The notes below the pieces were generated by a model that was given only the letters and a program-made list of their open reading frames with translations, had not been told where the DNA came from and searched no databases. From the NCBI RefSeq assembly GCF_021601625.1, contig NZ_BQHR01000010.1, positions 219,244 through 283,243 on the forward strand: a stretch of DNA of 64,000 nucleotides. Reading direction: 5' to 3'. Position 1 is the first letter of the stretch. Each line of letters begins with the position of its first letter. The translations under genes and the position numbers were made by a program. Origin of the DNA: Pseudomonas paraglycinae (GTDB lineage: Bacteria; Pseudomonadota; Gammaproteobacteria; Pseudomonadales; Pseudomonadaceae). This document shows, piece after piece, positions 1 to 8,810 of the stretch.

Positions 1-649
1 GTTCGGCGGTCGTGACAGGCGCTTCCTGCAAGGGCGCGGTTTCATGCGTGACGGGCGGTTGTTCTGTTTGTGCCGGTAGTACGACCGCCGCGGGCTGCAT
101 CACTGGAACAGGCGCTTCCTCGTTGTCGCGGCTGCCGAACAGACGCTGCAACAACCCCGGTCGTCCCGGTTCCGCCGGCGTCTCCAGCTGGCTCAAGGCC
201 TTGCCTTGCAAGCCGCTGAGCTCGCTGAGCAACAGCGGCATTTCCCTTGCCTGACTTACCCGGCCGTCCAGCTGCTTGGCGAATTTCTTCAGCGGCTGGG
301 CCACATCTCGGGGCAGCGGGAGAGATTGCAACTGAGTAACCAGCGCAGTCAGTGCGGTGCTGACCTGTTCGATCCGGGTTTCCCGGCGCTGCTCGGAATC
401 GAGCACGGCTTTTTCCAGGCGAGGGAGCAGGGCGGCGAGGCCGGCGTCCATGTCATCGGTGCGCACCACGTCGCGCATCTCTTTCATGCATTGATCGACC
501 ACGCGGTCGGTGCCTTCCGCCGCCAGGGTGCTGCGCACCAGACCACGGCGCAGCAGGTCGAGCCGGGCGTCCCATCGACGTTCAAGCTTTTCCTGTTGTT
601 CGATGCTTTTGAGGTATTTCTCTTTCCAGCGCTGGGCTTCGTCGCTCAT
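1..649 (-). CDS. dgcH: N-terminal part of predicted diguanylate cyclase (DgcH-like), truncated by window edge
   Basis: An open frame of 216 codons starts at ATG 649 and runs off the left edge without a stop. It is rich in charged residues and helix-forming (starts [12 protein letters not shown]), with a long predicted coiled-coil-like region followed by a Pro/Ala/Glu-rich linker after about residue 150. The visible part resembles the N-terminal region of a Pseudomonas GGDEF protein that lies beside this EEP/dsbA/cytochrome cluster. The GGDEF domain itself would be outside the window, so the enzymatic call is inference from context and N-terminal resemblance. Its ATG overlaps the stop of the upstream EEP gene (ATGA), which implies translational coupling. 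Confidence 0.6.
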   Translation of the reverse strand, partial: MSDEAQRWKEKYLKSIEQQEKLERRWDARLDLLRRGLVRSTLAAEGTDRVVDQCMKEMRDVVRTDDMDAGLAALLPRLEKAVLDSEQRRETRIEQVSTALTALVTQLQSLPLPRDVAQPLKKFAKQLDGRVSQAREMPLLLSELSGLQGKALSQLETPAEPGRPGLLQRLFGSRDNEEAPVPVMQPAAVVLPAQTEQPPVTHETAPLQEAPVTTAE

Positions 650-1524
650 TCAGGGGTTCCGCGAAGGGCAGTGCTCAACGCGGGCAATGCATCGGCCGTG
701 AGCGAACCCGGCAGACGAATCTCTACCGCGACCGGCAGGTGATCGGAAATCGGTTGTGCCAGCACTTCGACCTTTTCCAGGGTCAGGGTCGGGCTGAGCA
801 GAATATGGTCCAGGCAGCGCTGCGGGCGCCAGCTGGGGAATGTCGCTTCGAGTTGCGGGGCCAGCAGGCCGAGGTCGCGCAACGGCGAGTGTTGCAGCAG
901 ATCGCTGGCGTGGGTGTTCATGTCGCCCATCAGCACCTGATGCTTGTAGCCGCCGATCAGTTCGCGGATGTAGGCCAGTTGCATGCTGCGCACCCGGGCG
1001 CCGAGCGCCAGGTGCATCATCACCACCACCAGCGCTTCCGGGCCTTCGCCGAAGCGCACCAGAATCGCACCGCGTCCCTTCGGACCCGGCAGCGGATGGT
1101 CTTCGATCGCCCACGGCCGCAGGCGACTGAGCACGCCATTGCTGTGCTGGGCCAGTCGGCCAAGGTTGCGATTGAGTTGTTGATACCAGTAGGGGAAGGC
1201 GCCGAGCTGGGCCAGGTGTTCGACCTGATTGACGTAGCCTGAACGCAGGCTGCCGCCATCGGCTTCCTGCAGAGCGACCAGATCGAAGTCGCCAAGCAGA
1301 TTGCCGATCTTTTGCAGATTGCTCGAACGCCCGGGGTGCGGCAGCAGATGCTGCCAGCTGCGGGTCAGGTAGTGCCGATAGCGCTCGGTGCTGATGCCGA
1401 CCTGAATATTGAAGCTGAGCAAGCGCAGACGGCTGTCTGCGGGCAGGCCCGTCGATTCCAGGTGATGCTCGTTGACCTGCGGTTCATGCAGGCCAACGAC
1501 GCGTTCGGTTCCCCAGCGGCGCAT
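646..1524 (-). CDS. Endonuclease/exonuclease/phosphatase (EEP) family protein
   Basis: A 292-residue protein with the full set of EEP-fold metal-dependent phosphoesterase motifs: FNIQ (Asn39), LQEAD (Glu87), MMHLALG (His171), MGDMN (Asp201, Asn203), LDH (Asp239-His240) and a terminal SDHLPV (Asp261-His262). No signal peptide is evident, so it is probably cytoplasmic. The substrate (nucleic acid, phospholipid or other phosphodiester) cannot be read from the sequence. It precedes, and overlaps by ATGA, the predicted diguanylate cyclase gene, and follows dsbA in the same orientation. The catalytic fold is well supported; the biological role is unknown. Confidence 0.85.
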   Translation of the reverse strand: MRRWGTERVVGLHEPQVNEHHLESTGLPADSRLRLLSFNIQVGISTERYRHYLTRSWQHLLPHPGRSSNLQKIGNLLGDFDLVALQEADGGSLRSGYVNQVEHLAQLGAFPYWYQQLNRNLGRLAQHSNGVLSRLRPWAIEDHPLPGPKGRGAILVRFGEGPEALVVVMMHLALGARVRSMQLAYIRELIGGYKHQVLMGDMNTHASDLLQHSPLRDLGLLAPQLEATFPSWRPQRCLDHILLSPTLTLEKVEVLAQPISDHLPVAVEIRLPGSLTADALPALSTALRGTPE

Positions 1525-1538
1525 GGCGATTGCCGCGC

Positions 1539-2180
1539 TTAGTTGGCGGCTGCCTTGTTGGCCGCTCGCTCTTTGGCCACCAGTTGATCAGCCAGTTTCA
1601 GCGCCTGTTCGGCGCCGCCGGCGGAGCCGATATCGAAGCGGTACTTGCCGTTGACGATCATGGTTGGGACGCCGGTGATTTCATATTTCTTGGCCAGTTC
1701 GCGGGCTTTCACGATCTGCCCTTTGATCGCGAACGAGTCGAAGGTCGCCAGGAACTTGTCCTTGTCCACGCCTTGAGTGGCGAGGAAATCGGCCATGTCG
1801 TTCTTGTCGGTCAGCTTCTTGTGTTCTTTCTGGATGGCGTTGAATACGGCAGCGTGCACGTTGTGCTCGACGCCCATGGCTTCCAGGGTCAGGAACATTT
1901 GACCGTGAGCGTCCCACGGGCCACCGAACATCGCAGGAATGCGTACGAAGTTGACGTCGGACGGCAGTTTTTCAACCCACGGATTGATCACCGGCTCGAA
2001 CGCGTAGCAATGCGGGCAGCCATACCAGAACAGCTCGACCACTTCGATCTTGCCAGGCACGGCGACCGGCACCGGGTTGCTCAGTTCGACATAAGGGGCA
2101 GCAGGGGCTTCGGCGGCCTGGGCGGTCACGCCGAACAGGCTGGCAGCGACGAGGGCGGCGCTGATGATCAGATTACGCAT
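1539..2180 (-). CDS. dsbA: Periplasmic thiol:disulfide oxidoreductase DsbA
   Basis: 213 residues with a Sec signal peptide (about residues 1-22, ending AQA) and a thioredoxin fold carrying the DsbA active site FWYGCPHC (Cys55-Pro-His-Cys58) and the cis-proline loop TGVPT (Pro172). It introduces disulfides into exported proteins and is normally reoxidised by DsbB, which is not in this window. The neighbouring secreted cytochromes c4 and c5 are also periplasmic. A stem-loop terminator separates it from the cytochrome c4 gene upstream, so it probably has its own promoter in the gap between them. Confidence 0.95.
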   Translation of the reverse strand: MRNLIISAALVAASLFGVTAQAAEAPAAPYVELSNPVPVAVPGKIEVVELFWYGCPHCYAFEPVINPWVEKLPSDVNFVRIPAMFGGPWDAHGQMFLTLEAMGVEHNVHAAVFNAIQKEHKKLTDKNDMADFLATQGVDKDKFLATFDSFAIKGQIVKARELAKKYEITGVPTMIVNGKYRFDIGSAGGAEQALKLADQLVAKERAANKAAAN

Positions 2181-2275
2181 GCTTTACTCCTGGACAATTT
2201 TGGTCGCCTCGCGCGACCTGTTTTCAGACAGATCCTGGCGGGCATGAGTTCTGTAGTGTAACGGCAGCGGCCACA

Positions 2276-2303
2276 AAAAAGGGCGGCCAAAGCCACCCTT
2301 TTT
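2276..2303. terminator. Rho-independent terminator between cytochrome c4 gene and dsbA
   Basis: A 12-bp stem (A5-GGGCGGC / GCCACCC-T5, one G-T pair) with a 4-nt CAAA loop. The A and T runs on the two sides make it work in either direction. It lies downstream of the cytochrome c4 stop on the minus strand. Confidence 0.8.
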
Positions 2304-2380
2304 ATACTTGCTGCAACGGATTAATCGAGCGTTAACGTGGCAGGCGTTGGCCATTGCACGCAGCGCTCGAATCGCGCGTC

Positions 2381-2992
2381 TTAGTGCAGGCCCTGAATGT
2401 AGCTGGAGACTGCCGCGATGTCTTCGTCGCTCAGCTTGCGGGCGATGGTGCGCATGGTCATCGCGTCGCCGTCGTTGTTGCGGCCGGCTTCTTCCTTGCG
2501 GAAATCGGTCAGTTGCTTGGCGATGTACTGAGCGTGTTGGCCACCCAGGTGCGGGAAGCCGGCGGCTGCGTTGCCGGCGCCGTTCGGCGAGTGGCAACCG
2601 GTGCAGGCTGGCAGGCCTTTCTCGAGGTTGCCGCCACGGAACAGGGCTTCACCGCGAGCGACGATCTTCGGATCGGCGGCGCCGACGCTGCCTTTCTGGC
2701 TGGCGAAGTAGGCGGCGATGTCGGCCAGGTCCTGATCGCTCAGGTTGGTCAGCAGGCCGGTCATTTCCAGAACGGTGCGCTTGCCCGACTTGATGTCGTG
2801 CAGTTGCTTGGTCAGGTAGCGTTCGCCCTGTCCGGCCAGTTTTGGAAAGTTTGGCGCCATGCTGTTGCCATCCGGGCCATGGCAGGCGCCGCATACGGCG
2901 GCTTTGGCCTGGCCTGCGGCTGCATCACCGGCAGCATGGGCGAAGCCTGAGATTCCCACGGTCAACAGCAGACTCACGATCAGTTTGTTCAT
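2381..2992 (-). CDS. cc4: Dihaem cytochrome c4
   Basis: 203 residues: signal peptide (about 1-20, AHA-AGD cleavage) followed by two homologous cytochrome c domains, each with a CxxCH haem site (CGACH at 34-38 and CTGCH at 130-134) and a downstream Met-containing axial-ligand region. The size and two-domain layout fit periplasmic cytochrome c4, which passes electrons from the bc1 complex to terminal oxidases. It lies directly downstream of a monohaem c5-type cytochrome on the same strand (32 nt gap), so the two are probably co-transcribed. Confidence 0.93.
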   Translation of the reverse strand: MNKLIVSLLLTVGISGFAHAAGDAAAGQAKAAVCGACHGPDGNSMAPNFPKLAGQGERYLTKQLHDIKSGKRTVLEMTGLLTNLSDQDLADIAAYFASQKGSVGAADPKIVARGEALFRGGNLEKGLPACTGCHSPNGAGNAAAGFPHLGGQHAQYIAKQLTDFRKEEAGRNNDGDAMTMRTIARKLSDEDIAAVSSYIQGLH

Positions 2993-3024
2993 CAGCTAAT
3001 CCAACTACGGCTAAGGGTTAAGAG

Positions 3025-3330
3025 TTATGGACCGGGCTTACTCTCGCTCATCCAGAGGATGAGGGCCTGGTAATCCTCGGCACTGCAGTCCATGCACAAA
3101 CCACGCGGCGGCATCGCCTTGAAACCCTGGGTCACGTGTTGCACCAGCGTCTCCATACCTTTCGCCAACCTCGGCGTCCAAGCTTCCTGATCGCCTCTTT
3201 TGGGCGCCATGGGTAGTTGGCCGGAATGACAGGCTCCACAAACACGGTTGTACACGGCTTCCGGATCCTGTGTAGCCTGTGCGCTGTAAAGCGGCATCAA
3301 GACTCCGGCAGCCAGCAGCCATTTCGTCAT
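3025..3330 (-). CDS. Monohaem cytochrome c5-like protein
   Basis: 101 residues with a signal peptide (about 1-19) and one haem site CGACH (31-35). The probable axial methionine sits in KAMPPRG (Met73). A second cysteine pair GLCMDCS (Cys79, Cys82) matches the disulfide pair typical of cytochrome c5. It is probably a periplasmic electron carrier feeding oxidases. It is first in the minus-strand cytochrome pair and divergent from engB; the 190-nt gap between them would hold both promoters. Confidence 0.85.
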   Translation of the reverse strand: MTKWLLAAGVLMPLYSAQATQDPEAVYNRVCGACHSGQLPMAPKRGDQEAWTPRLAKGMETLVQHVTQGFKAMPPRGLCMDCSAEDYQALILWMSESKPGP

Positions 3331-3521
3331 AAAACGACCTTTTCAGGGTTGAGAGCGTTCTGCGTTCTAATGCGCAATCAAGGTCTGTCGCTCTCGTGAA
3401 CTTCATCCTTCGCTGGGACAAAGCACACACAAAATCTGCGGCATTATATACTGGCGTCACTGAAACGGAAGCGACACCGCGTTCCGCGCCTAATCCCGGC
3501 GCCGCCCACATCGGAAATCCC

Positions 3522-4166
3522 ATGCAACTCAAGAATCCCATCCTCGGCCTGTGCCAACAGTCCACGTTCATGCTCAGTGCCGCCAAAGTCGATCAGTGCC
3601 CCGACGACGAAGGCTTCGAAGTGGCGTTCGCCGGTCGTTCCAACGCCGGTAAATCCAGCGCACTGAACACTTTGACTCACGCCAGCCTGGCGCGCACCTC
3701 GAAAACCCCGGGTCGCACACAGCTGTTGAACTTCTTCAAGCTAGACGATGAACGGCGTCTGGTCGACCTCCCGGGCTACGGTTATGCAAAAGTACCGATC
3801 CCGCTCAAGCAACACTGGCAGCGTCATCTTGAGGCTTACCTCGGTGGCCGCGAGAGTTTGAAGGGTTTGATTCTGATGATGGACATCCGTCATCCAATGA
3901 CCGACTTCGACCTGCTGATGCTCGACTGGGCCGTTGCGGCCGGAATGCCGATGCACATCCTGCTGACCAAGGCCGACAAACTGACCTACGGCGCAGCCAA
4001 GAACACGCTGTTCAAGGTGCAGTCGGAAATCCGTAAGGGGTGGGGCGATCAAGTGACGATCCAGCTGTTCTCTGCCCCGAAACGCATGGGTCTGGAAGAG
4101 GCCTACACTGTGTTGGCAGGCTGGATGGAACTGGCAGATAAAGGCGTGGAAGCGGCGGCAGAGTAA
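3522..4166 (+). CDS. engB: Ribosome-biogenesis GTPase EngB (YihA/YsxC)
   Basis: 214 residues. The P-loop is GRSNAGKSS (about 38-46), followed by a switch region with [14 protein letters not shown] (G3) and LTKADK (G4), which is diagnostic for the TrmE-Era-EngA-EngB-Septin group. The frame is open further upstream, but ATG 3522 gives the normal family length and N-terminus ([10 protein letters not shown]), and the upstream codons look non-coding. EngB is usually essential and acts in large-subunit assembly. Its placement next to ersA and polA is conserved in gammaproteobacteria. Confidence 0.93.
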   Translation: MQLKNPILGLCQQSTFMLSAAKVDQCPDDEGFEVAFAGRSNAGKSSALNTLTHASLARTSKTPGRTQLLNFFKLDDERRLVDLPGYGYAKVPIPLKQHWQRHLEAYLGGRESLKGLILMMDIRHPMTDFDLLMLDWAVAAGMPMHILLTKADKLTYGAAKNTLFKVQSEIRKGWGDQVTIQLFSAPKRMGLEEAYTVLAGWMELADKGVEAAAE

Positions 4167-4172
4167 GGGATT

Positions 4173-4298
4173 TCAAAACTGTCTGTGGTGCTGTCAGGCA
4201 AGGCAAAAGCACTGCTAAAAAGCGGAGTTTAGGGGACCTAAATGAGCATTTTTTGTTGCGCTTTTAACGCAGCATGGCTGCGCCACAGGCAGTTTTGA
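4173..4298. repeat. MITE-like repeat with 18-bp inverted ends
   Basis: The ends are near-perfect inverted repeats: TCAAAACTGTCTGTGGTG at the left, and at the right the complement of TCAAAACTGCCTGTGGCG (16 of 18 match). They enclose about 90 bp with no ORF. The interior has AT-rich and GC-rich blocks that look like a dispersed intergenic repeat of fluorescent pseudomonads. It fills the gap between the engB stop and the ersA terminator. Whether copies exist elsewhere cannot be tested from one window. Confidence 0.55.
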
Positions 4299-4301
4299 GG
4301 C

Positions 4302-4435
4302 AAAAAAAGCCCCGGACTTCATATGGGGAGGGAGAAGTTCCGGGGTTTAAGTTCCGAACCGCTAGGGCGGGGTTCAGATATCTGCCAACACTTAACACAA
4401 CATAGGAGCATCGAAGGGCTTCACCAGCCATTCAG
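4302..4435 (-). ncRNA. ersA: Small regulatory RNA ErsA (Spot 42-position sRNA)
   Basis: No ORF explains this stretch between polA and engB. On the minus strand it ends in a strong terminator: CCCCGGAACTTC pairs with GAAGTCCGGGG (one bulge), followed by seven T; the loop is the C-rich TCCCTCCCCATAT. The predicted start near 4435 gives about 134 nt, close to the known length of Pseudomonas ErsA, which sits between polA and yihA. ErsA is an Hfq-linked sRNA under envelope-stress sigma factor AlgU, with algC as a known target in P. aeruginosa. The single-stranded C-rich loop is a plausible pairing seed. The identity rests on locus, length, terminator and promoter type; no alignment was run. Confidence 0.8.
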
Positions 4436-4439
4436 TATC

Positions 4440-4467
4440 TCTGAGTGCCCTGTCGCAAGATTAGTTC
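4440..4467 (-). promoter_or_regulatory. Candidate AlgU (sigma-22) promoter of ersA
   Basis: On the minus strand a GAACTA box (4467-4462) is followed after 17 nt by TCAGA (4444-4440), close to the AlgU consensus GAACTT-N16/17-TCtgA. The start would fall 5-8 nt downstream, near 4433-4436, which gives an RNA of the expected ErsA size. Confidence 0.6.
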
Positions 4468-4576
4468 AGAATCTTTTCAAAAAACTTTGGAATAAGCTCA
4501 AGAACGATCAGGCCTAAGCGATTTTCGATGCCTTTGCCGCGACGCCCTGTCGCGGCAAAACCCCAATCCAGAGGCC

Positions 4577-7384
4577 TCAGTGCGCCTCGTCCCAGTTGTT
4601 GCCAACCCCCACTTCCACCAGCAATGGCACGTCCAGTTTTGCCGCTTCGCTCATGTGCACGCGAATTTCTTCGCGAACCTGATCGACCAGATCCTCGCGA
4701 ACCTCCAGCACCAGTTCGTCGTGCACCTGCAGGATGACTTTGGCGTCCAGCCCGGAAGCGCTCAGCCAGTTATCCACTGCCACCATGGCTTTCTTGATGA
4801 TGTCCGCCGCGGTGCCCTGCATCGGCGCATTGATTGCCGTACGTTCGGCGGCCGCGCGTTCCTGCGGCTTGTTGGAGTTGATGTCCGGCAGATACAGGCG
4901 ACGACCGAAAATTGTTTCCACAAAGCCTTGATCCGCAGCCTGGGCGCGGGTGCGATCCATGTACTCGCGCACGCCCGGGTAACGCGCGAAGTAGGTGTCG
5001 ATGTAGGCCTTGGCGGTCTTGGTGTCGACGCCGATGTCCTTGCCGAGCTTCTGCGCGCCCATGCCGTAGATCAGGCCGAAGTTGATCGCCTTGGCGCCAC
5101 GACGCTGGTCGGACGTCACTTCGTTCAGCTCGACCTTGAACACTTCGGCCGCCGTGGCGGTGTGTACGTCCAGATTGTTGCGGAAGGCATTCATCAGGCC
5201 TTCGTCGCGGGACAGGTGGGCCATGATCCGCAGTTCGATCTGCGAATAGTCCGCCGCCAGCAGTTTGTAGCCTTTCGGCGCAACGAACGCCTGACGGATG
5301 CGTCGGCCTTCAGCAGTGCGCACCGGAATGTTCTGCAGGTTCGGATCGCTCGACGACAGGCGACCGGTCGACGCAACGGCTTGATGGTATGAAGTGTGGA
5401 TACGCCCTGTACGCGGGTTGATCTGCTCCGGCAGGCGATCGGTGTAGGTGCTTTTCAGCTTGCTCATGGAGCGGTGTTCCATCAGCACTTTTGGCAAGCG
5501 GTGATCGTCTTCGGCCAGTTTCGCCAGCACTTCTTCGGCGGTGGACGGCTGGCCCTTGGCGGTCTTCTTCAGCACCGGGAGGCCGAGTTTCTCGTAGAGG
5601 ATCACGCCCAGTTGCTTCGGCGAGCCGAGGTTGAACTCTTCACCGGCGATCTCGAACGCTTCGCGCTCCAGCGCGACCATCTTGTTGCCCAGCTCGATGC
5701 TCTGGATGCCAAGCAGTTCAGCGTCGACGAACGCGCCCTGGCGCTCGATGCGAGCGAGCACCGGCACCAGCGGGATCTCGATATCGGTCAGCACGCTTGC
5801 CAGGCTCGGTATGGCGCTGAGTTTTTCGAACAGCGTCTGGTGCAGGCGCAGGGTCACGTCGGCATCTTCGGCGGCATACGGCCCGGCCTGTTCCAGAGCG
5901 ATCTGGTCGAAGGTCAGCTGTTTGGCACCTTTGCCGGCGATGTCCTGGAAGCTCACGGTGGTGTGATCCAGGTACTTCTGCGCCAGGCTGTCCATGTCGT
6001 GACGGGTGGCGGTGGAGTTGAGCACGTAGGACTCAAGCATCGTGTCGAAGGCAATTCCGCGCACGGTGATGCCTTCGTTCTGATCGCCACCGATGGCGCA
6101 GTTGGCCAGGATGTTCATGTCGAACTTGGCGTGCTGGCCGACTTTGAGCTTGTTCGGGTCTTCGAGGATCGGCTTGAGTGCGCGCAGCACGGTGTCGCGA
6201 TCCAACTGCTCCGGCACGCCGATGTAGGAGTGGGTCAGCGGGATGTAGGCCGCTTCGTTGGCCTGTACCGCGAAGGACAGACCGACCAGTTGTGCCTGCT
6301 GGGCGTCGATCCCGGTGGTTTCGGTGTCGAAGGCGAACAGCTTGGCGCTTTTCAGCTTTTCCAGCCAGACGTCGAATCGCGCCTGATCGAGGATGGTTTC
6401 GTACGCGGCTTCAGCCGGAGCGGCGGGCGCTTCCTCTTCGGCAGGCGCGCTGAACAGATCACCGGCCGGCGCAGGCTCGGCGGCCGCGCTCAGTTCCTGG
6501 CGCTTGGCATCCCGCTCCAGATCGTTGATCCAGCTCTTGAACTCCAGCAGGGTGTAGAGCTCAAGCAGTTTGGCCGGATCTTCCGGGCCCATTTGCAGGT
6601 CGTCGAGGCCGATATCCAGCGGCACGTCGACCTTGATGGTCGCCAGTTGATAGGAGAGGAAGGCCATCTCCTTGTGCTCTTCGAGCTTGGCCGGCAGGGT
6701 CTTGGCGCCGCGAATCGGAAGGGTCGGCACGATGTCGAGCTGCGCATACAGCTCGGTCAGACCGCCGTTGACCCCCACCAGCAGGCCGGAAGCAGTCTTC
6801 GGGCCGATGCCGGGAACGCCGGGGATGTTGTCGGAAGAATCGCCCATAAGGGCCAGATAATCGATGATCTGCTCGGGAGCAACGCCGAATTTCTCCTTCA
6901 CGCCTTCCACGTCCATCGAGCTACCGGACATGGTGTTGACCAAGGTAATGTGGCCGTCGACCAGTTGCGCCATGTCCTTGTCGCCGGTGGAGATGATCAC
7001 CGGGCGGTCGGCGGCCGCGCTGCTGCGGGCCAGGGTGCCGATCACGTCATCGGCCTCGACGCCTTCGACGCACAGCAGCGGGAAACCGAGGGCGATCACG
7101 CTCTGATGCAGCGGCTCGATCTGCACGCGCATGTCGTCGGGCATGCTTGGGCGGTTAGCTTTGTATTCGGCGTACATCTCATCGCGAAATGTCCCACCCT
7201 TGGCGTCGAACACCACGGCGAACGGGCTGTCCGGATACTGCTTGCGCAGGCTCTTGAGCATGTTCAGAACGCCTTTGACCGCGCCGGTCGGCAGGCCTTT
7301 GGAGGTGGTCAGCGGTGGCAGCGCGTGAAAGGCGCGGTACAGGTAAGACGAACCGTCCACCAGGACGAGGGGGGCTTGGCTCAT
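4577..7384 (-). CDS. polA: DNA polymerase I
   Basis: About 935 residues with all three domains. The 5'-3' exonuclease (about 1-300) has [16 protein letters not shown] and a [18 protein letters not shown] helix-hairpin-helix. The 3'-5' exonuclease (about 330-520) keeps its metal ligands: FAFDTETTG (Exo I) and YAAEDADVT (Exo III). The polymerase domain has motif A DYSQIELR, motif [15 protein letters not shown] and motif [11 protein letters not shown]. It fills gaps and removes RNA primers. ATG 7384 (MSQAPLVLV) is preferred over the in-frame TTG at 7396, which lies too close to the AAGG Shine-Dalgarno. It is divergent from the DUF2782 gene, with only 74 nt between them. Confidence 0.96.
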   Translation of the reverse strand: MSQAPLVLVDGSSYLYRAFHALPPLTTSKGLPTGAVKGVLNMLKSLRKQYPDSPFAVVFDAKGGTFRDEMYAEYKANRPSMPDDMRVQIEPLHQSVIALGFPLLCVEGVEADDVIGTLARSSAAADRPVIISTGDKDMAQLVDGHITLVNTMSGSSMDVEGVKEKFGVAPEQIIDYLALMGDSSDNIPGVPGIGPKTASGLLVGVNGGLTELYAQLDIVPTLPIRGAKTLPAKLEEHKEMAFLSYQLATIKVDVPLDIGLDDLQMGPEDPAKLLELYTLLEFKSWINDLERDAKRQELSAAAEPAPAGDLFSAPAEEEAPAAPAEAAYETILDQARFDVWLEKLKSAKLFAFDTETTGIDAQQAQLVGLSFAVQANEAAYIPLTHSYIGVPEQLDRDTVLRALKPILEDPNKLKVGQHAKFDMNILANCAIGGDQNEGITVRGIAFDTMLESYVLNSTATRHDMDSLAQKYLDHTTVSFQDIAGKGAKQLTFDQIALEQAGPYAAEDADVTLRLHQTLFEKLSAIPSLASVLTDIEIPLVPVLARIERQGAFVDAELLGIQSIELGNKMVALEREAFEIAGEEFNLGSPKQLGVILYEKLGLPVLKKTAKGQPSTAEEVLAKLAEDDHRLPKVLMEHRSMSKLKSTYTDRLPEQINPRTGRIHTSYHQAVASTGRLSSSDPNLQNIPVRTAEGRRIRQAFVAPKGYKLLAADYSQIELRIMAHLSRDEGLMNAFRNNLDVHTATAAEVFKVELNEVTSDQRRGAKAINFGLIYGMGAQKLGKDIGVDTKTAKAYIDTYFARYPGVREYMDRTRAQAADQGFVETIFGRRLYLPDINSNKPQERAAAERTAINAPMQGTAADIIKKAMVAVDNWLSASGLDAKVILQVHDELVLEVREDLVDQVREEIRVHMSEAAKLDVPLLVEVGVGNNWDEAH

Positions 7385-7458
7385 GAGCAGAATCAACCTT
7401 TTCGGCGGGCCCGGCGCTAGAATAGCGGGACCGTTGACGACAAAGGGACAAGGTTATC

Positions 7459-7755
7459 ATGCGTACGTTAAATCGCTTGCTGCTGGTCAGTCTGATTGCT
7501 GTCTCACCGCTGGCCGCGATCGCGGCGGATGATGCGCCATCGTCGGAGCCGGAAGTTACCATTAGCACGCACACGGAAGGCGACAAGGTCATTCAGGAAT
7601 ACAGCCGGAGTGGATTCGTGTATGCGATCAAGGTCACACCGAAGGTCGGCAAACCCTATTTCCTGGTGCGCGCCGATGGTACGGACGCGAATTACATCCG
7701 GTCCGACCAGCCGAATATGTTGATTCCAGCGTGGGAAATCTTTACCTGGAAGTAA
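7459..7755 (+). CDS. DUF2782 family exported protein
   Basis: 98 residues: signal peptide (about 1-22, ending AIAA), then a small conserved domain with EVTISTHTEGDKVIQEY and a C-terminal YFLVRADG...IPAWEIFTWK typical of DUF2782. The function is unknown. The gene sits between polA (divergent) and thrB (62 nt downstream, same strand), the order seen across Pseudomonas, so it may be co-transcribed with thrB. Confidence 0.8.
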   Translation: MRTLNRLLLVSLIAVSPLAAIAADDAPSSEPEVTISTHTEGDKVIQEYSRSGFVYAIKVTPKVGKPYFLVRADGTDANYIRSDQPNMLIPAWEIFTWK

Positions 7756-7816
7756 GTTTCCTGACTTTTAATCGGCGCCGTTTGATGGCGGCGCCAGAAC
7801 TGAGCAGTTTTTAACC

Positions 7817-8770
7817 ATGTCTGTGTTTACCCCCCTGGCTCGGCCCGAGCTGGAAACCTTTCTCGCCCCTTACGGGCTCGGCCGTCTGCTCGATTTCCAG
7901 GGGATCGCCGCCGGTAGCGAAAACACCAACTTCTTCATCAGCATGGAAAAGGGCGAGTTCGTCCTGACCTTGGTCGAGCGCGGCCCGGTGCAGGAAATGC
8001 CGTTCTTCATCGACCTGCTCGACGTGCTGCACGAGGCCGATCTGCCGGTGCCTTACGCACTGCGCACCACCGACGGCGTGGCCCTTCGCGAGCTGAAAGG
8101 CAAGCCAGCACTGCTGCAACCGCGCCTGGCCGGCAAGCACATCAAGCAGGCCAACGCCCAGCATTGTGCGCAGGTCGGTGAGTTGCAGGCGCACCTGCAC
8201 CTGGCGACCCAGGGCGACAACATGATCAAGCGCAAGACCGATCGTGGCCTGGACTGGATGCTGGAAGAGGGCACGCAGTTTCTTTCGCACCTGAGCGATG
8301 AACCTCGTGCGCTCCTGCAAACCGCGCTGGACGAAATCACCCGACAGAAAGAGAAAATTCTCGCGCTGCCACGGGCGAACATTCACGCCGACCTGTTCCG
8401 CGACAACGCGATGTTCGAAGGCACGCATCTGACCGGGCTGATCGACTTCTACAACGCCTGCTCTGGTCCGATGCTTTATGACGTGGCGATTGCCCTGAAC
8501 GACTGGTGTTCGGACGATGACGGCCTGATCGACGGCCCGCGTGCGCGTGCGTTCCTGGGTGCCTACGCGGCACTGCGACCGTTCACGGCGGCCGAGGCTG
8601 AGTTGTGGCCGACCATGCTGCGAGTGGCATGCGTGCGGTTCTGGCTGTCGCGCCTGATCGCGGCGGAATCGTTCGCCGGGCAGGACGTGCTGATCCACGA
8701 TCCGAAAGAGTTCGAGCAGCGTCTGGCACAGCGTCAGACGGTCAGTACGCCGCTACCTTTCGCCCTGTAA
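7817..8770 (+). CDS. thrB: Homoserine kinase (ThrB, APH-fold type)
   Basis: 317 residues belonging to the aminoglycoside-phosphotransferase-like homoserine kinases found in Pseudomonas, not the GHMP type of enteric bacteria. Visible are the N-terminal GLGRLLDFQGI and GSENTNFFI, the catalytic loop NIHADLFRDNAMF (HxDxxxDN) and the metal-binding GLIDFYNA. It phosphorylates L-homoserine in the threonine pathway. A strong terminator follows and is shared with the convergent znuA. Confidence 0.92.
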   Translation: MSVFTPLARPELETFLAPYGLGRLLDFQGIAAGSENTNFFISMEKGEFVLTLVERGPVQEMPFFIDLLDVLHEADLPVPYALRTTDGVALRELKGKPALLQPRLAGKHIKQANAQHCAQVGELQAHLHLATQGDNMIKRKTDRGLDWMLEEGTQFLSHLSDEPRALLQTALDEITRQKEKILALPRANIHADLFRDNAMFEGTHLTGLIDFYNACSGPMLYDVAIALNDWCSDDDGLIDGPRARAFLGAYAALRPFTAAEAELWPTMLRVACVRFWLSRLIAAESFAGQDVLIHDPKEFEQRLAQRQTVSTPLPFAL

Positions 8771-8773
8771 AAG

Positions 8774-8807
8774 AAAAAACCGCAGCCTGTGCAGGCTGCG
8801 GTTTTTT
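8774..8807. terminator. Bidirectional terminator between thrB and znuA
   Basis: A near-perfect palindrome: six A, then CCGCAGCCTG pairing with CAGGCTGCGG, then six T. It lies in the 40-nt gap between the convergent thrB and znuA stops and can end both transcripts. Confidence 0.9.
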
Positions 8808-8810
8808 GTA

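Noticed and set aside
3396-3521. Longer N-terminus for EngB
   Set aside because: The added 42 residues resemble no EngB, and ATG 3522 gives the normal family length.
5396-7420. A 674-codon open frame on the plus strand opposite polA
   Set aside because: It is an antisense shadow of a high-GC gene: composition rich in His, Gly, Val and Arg, no domain, no ribosome site. polA on the other strand has all catalytic motifs.
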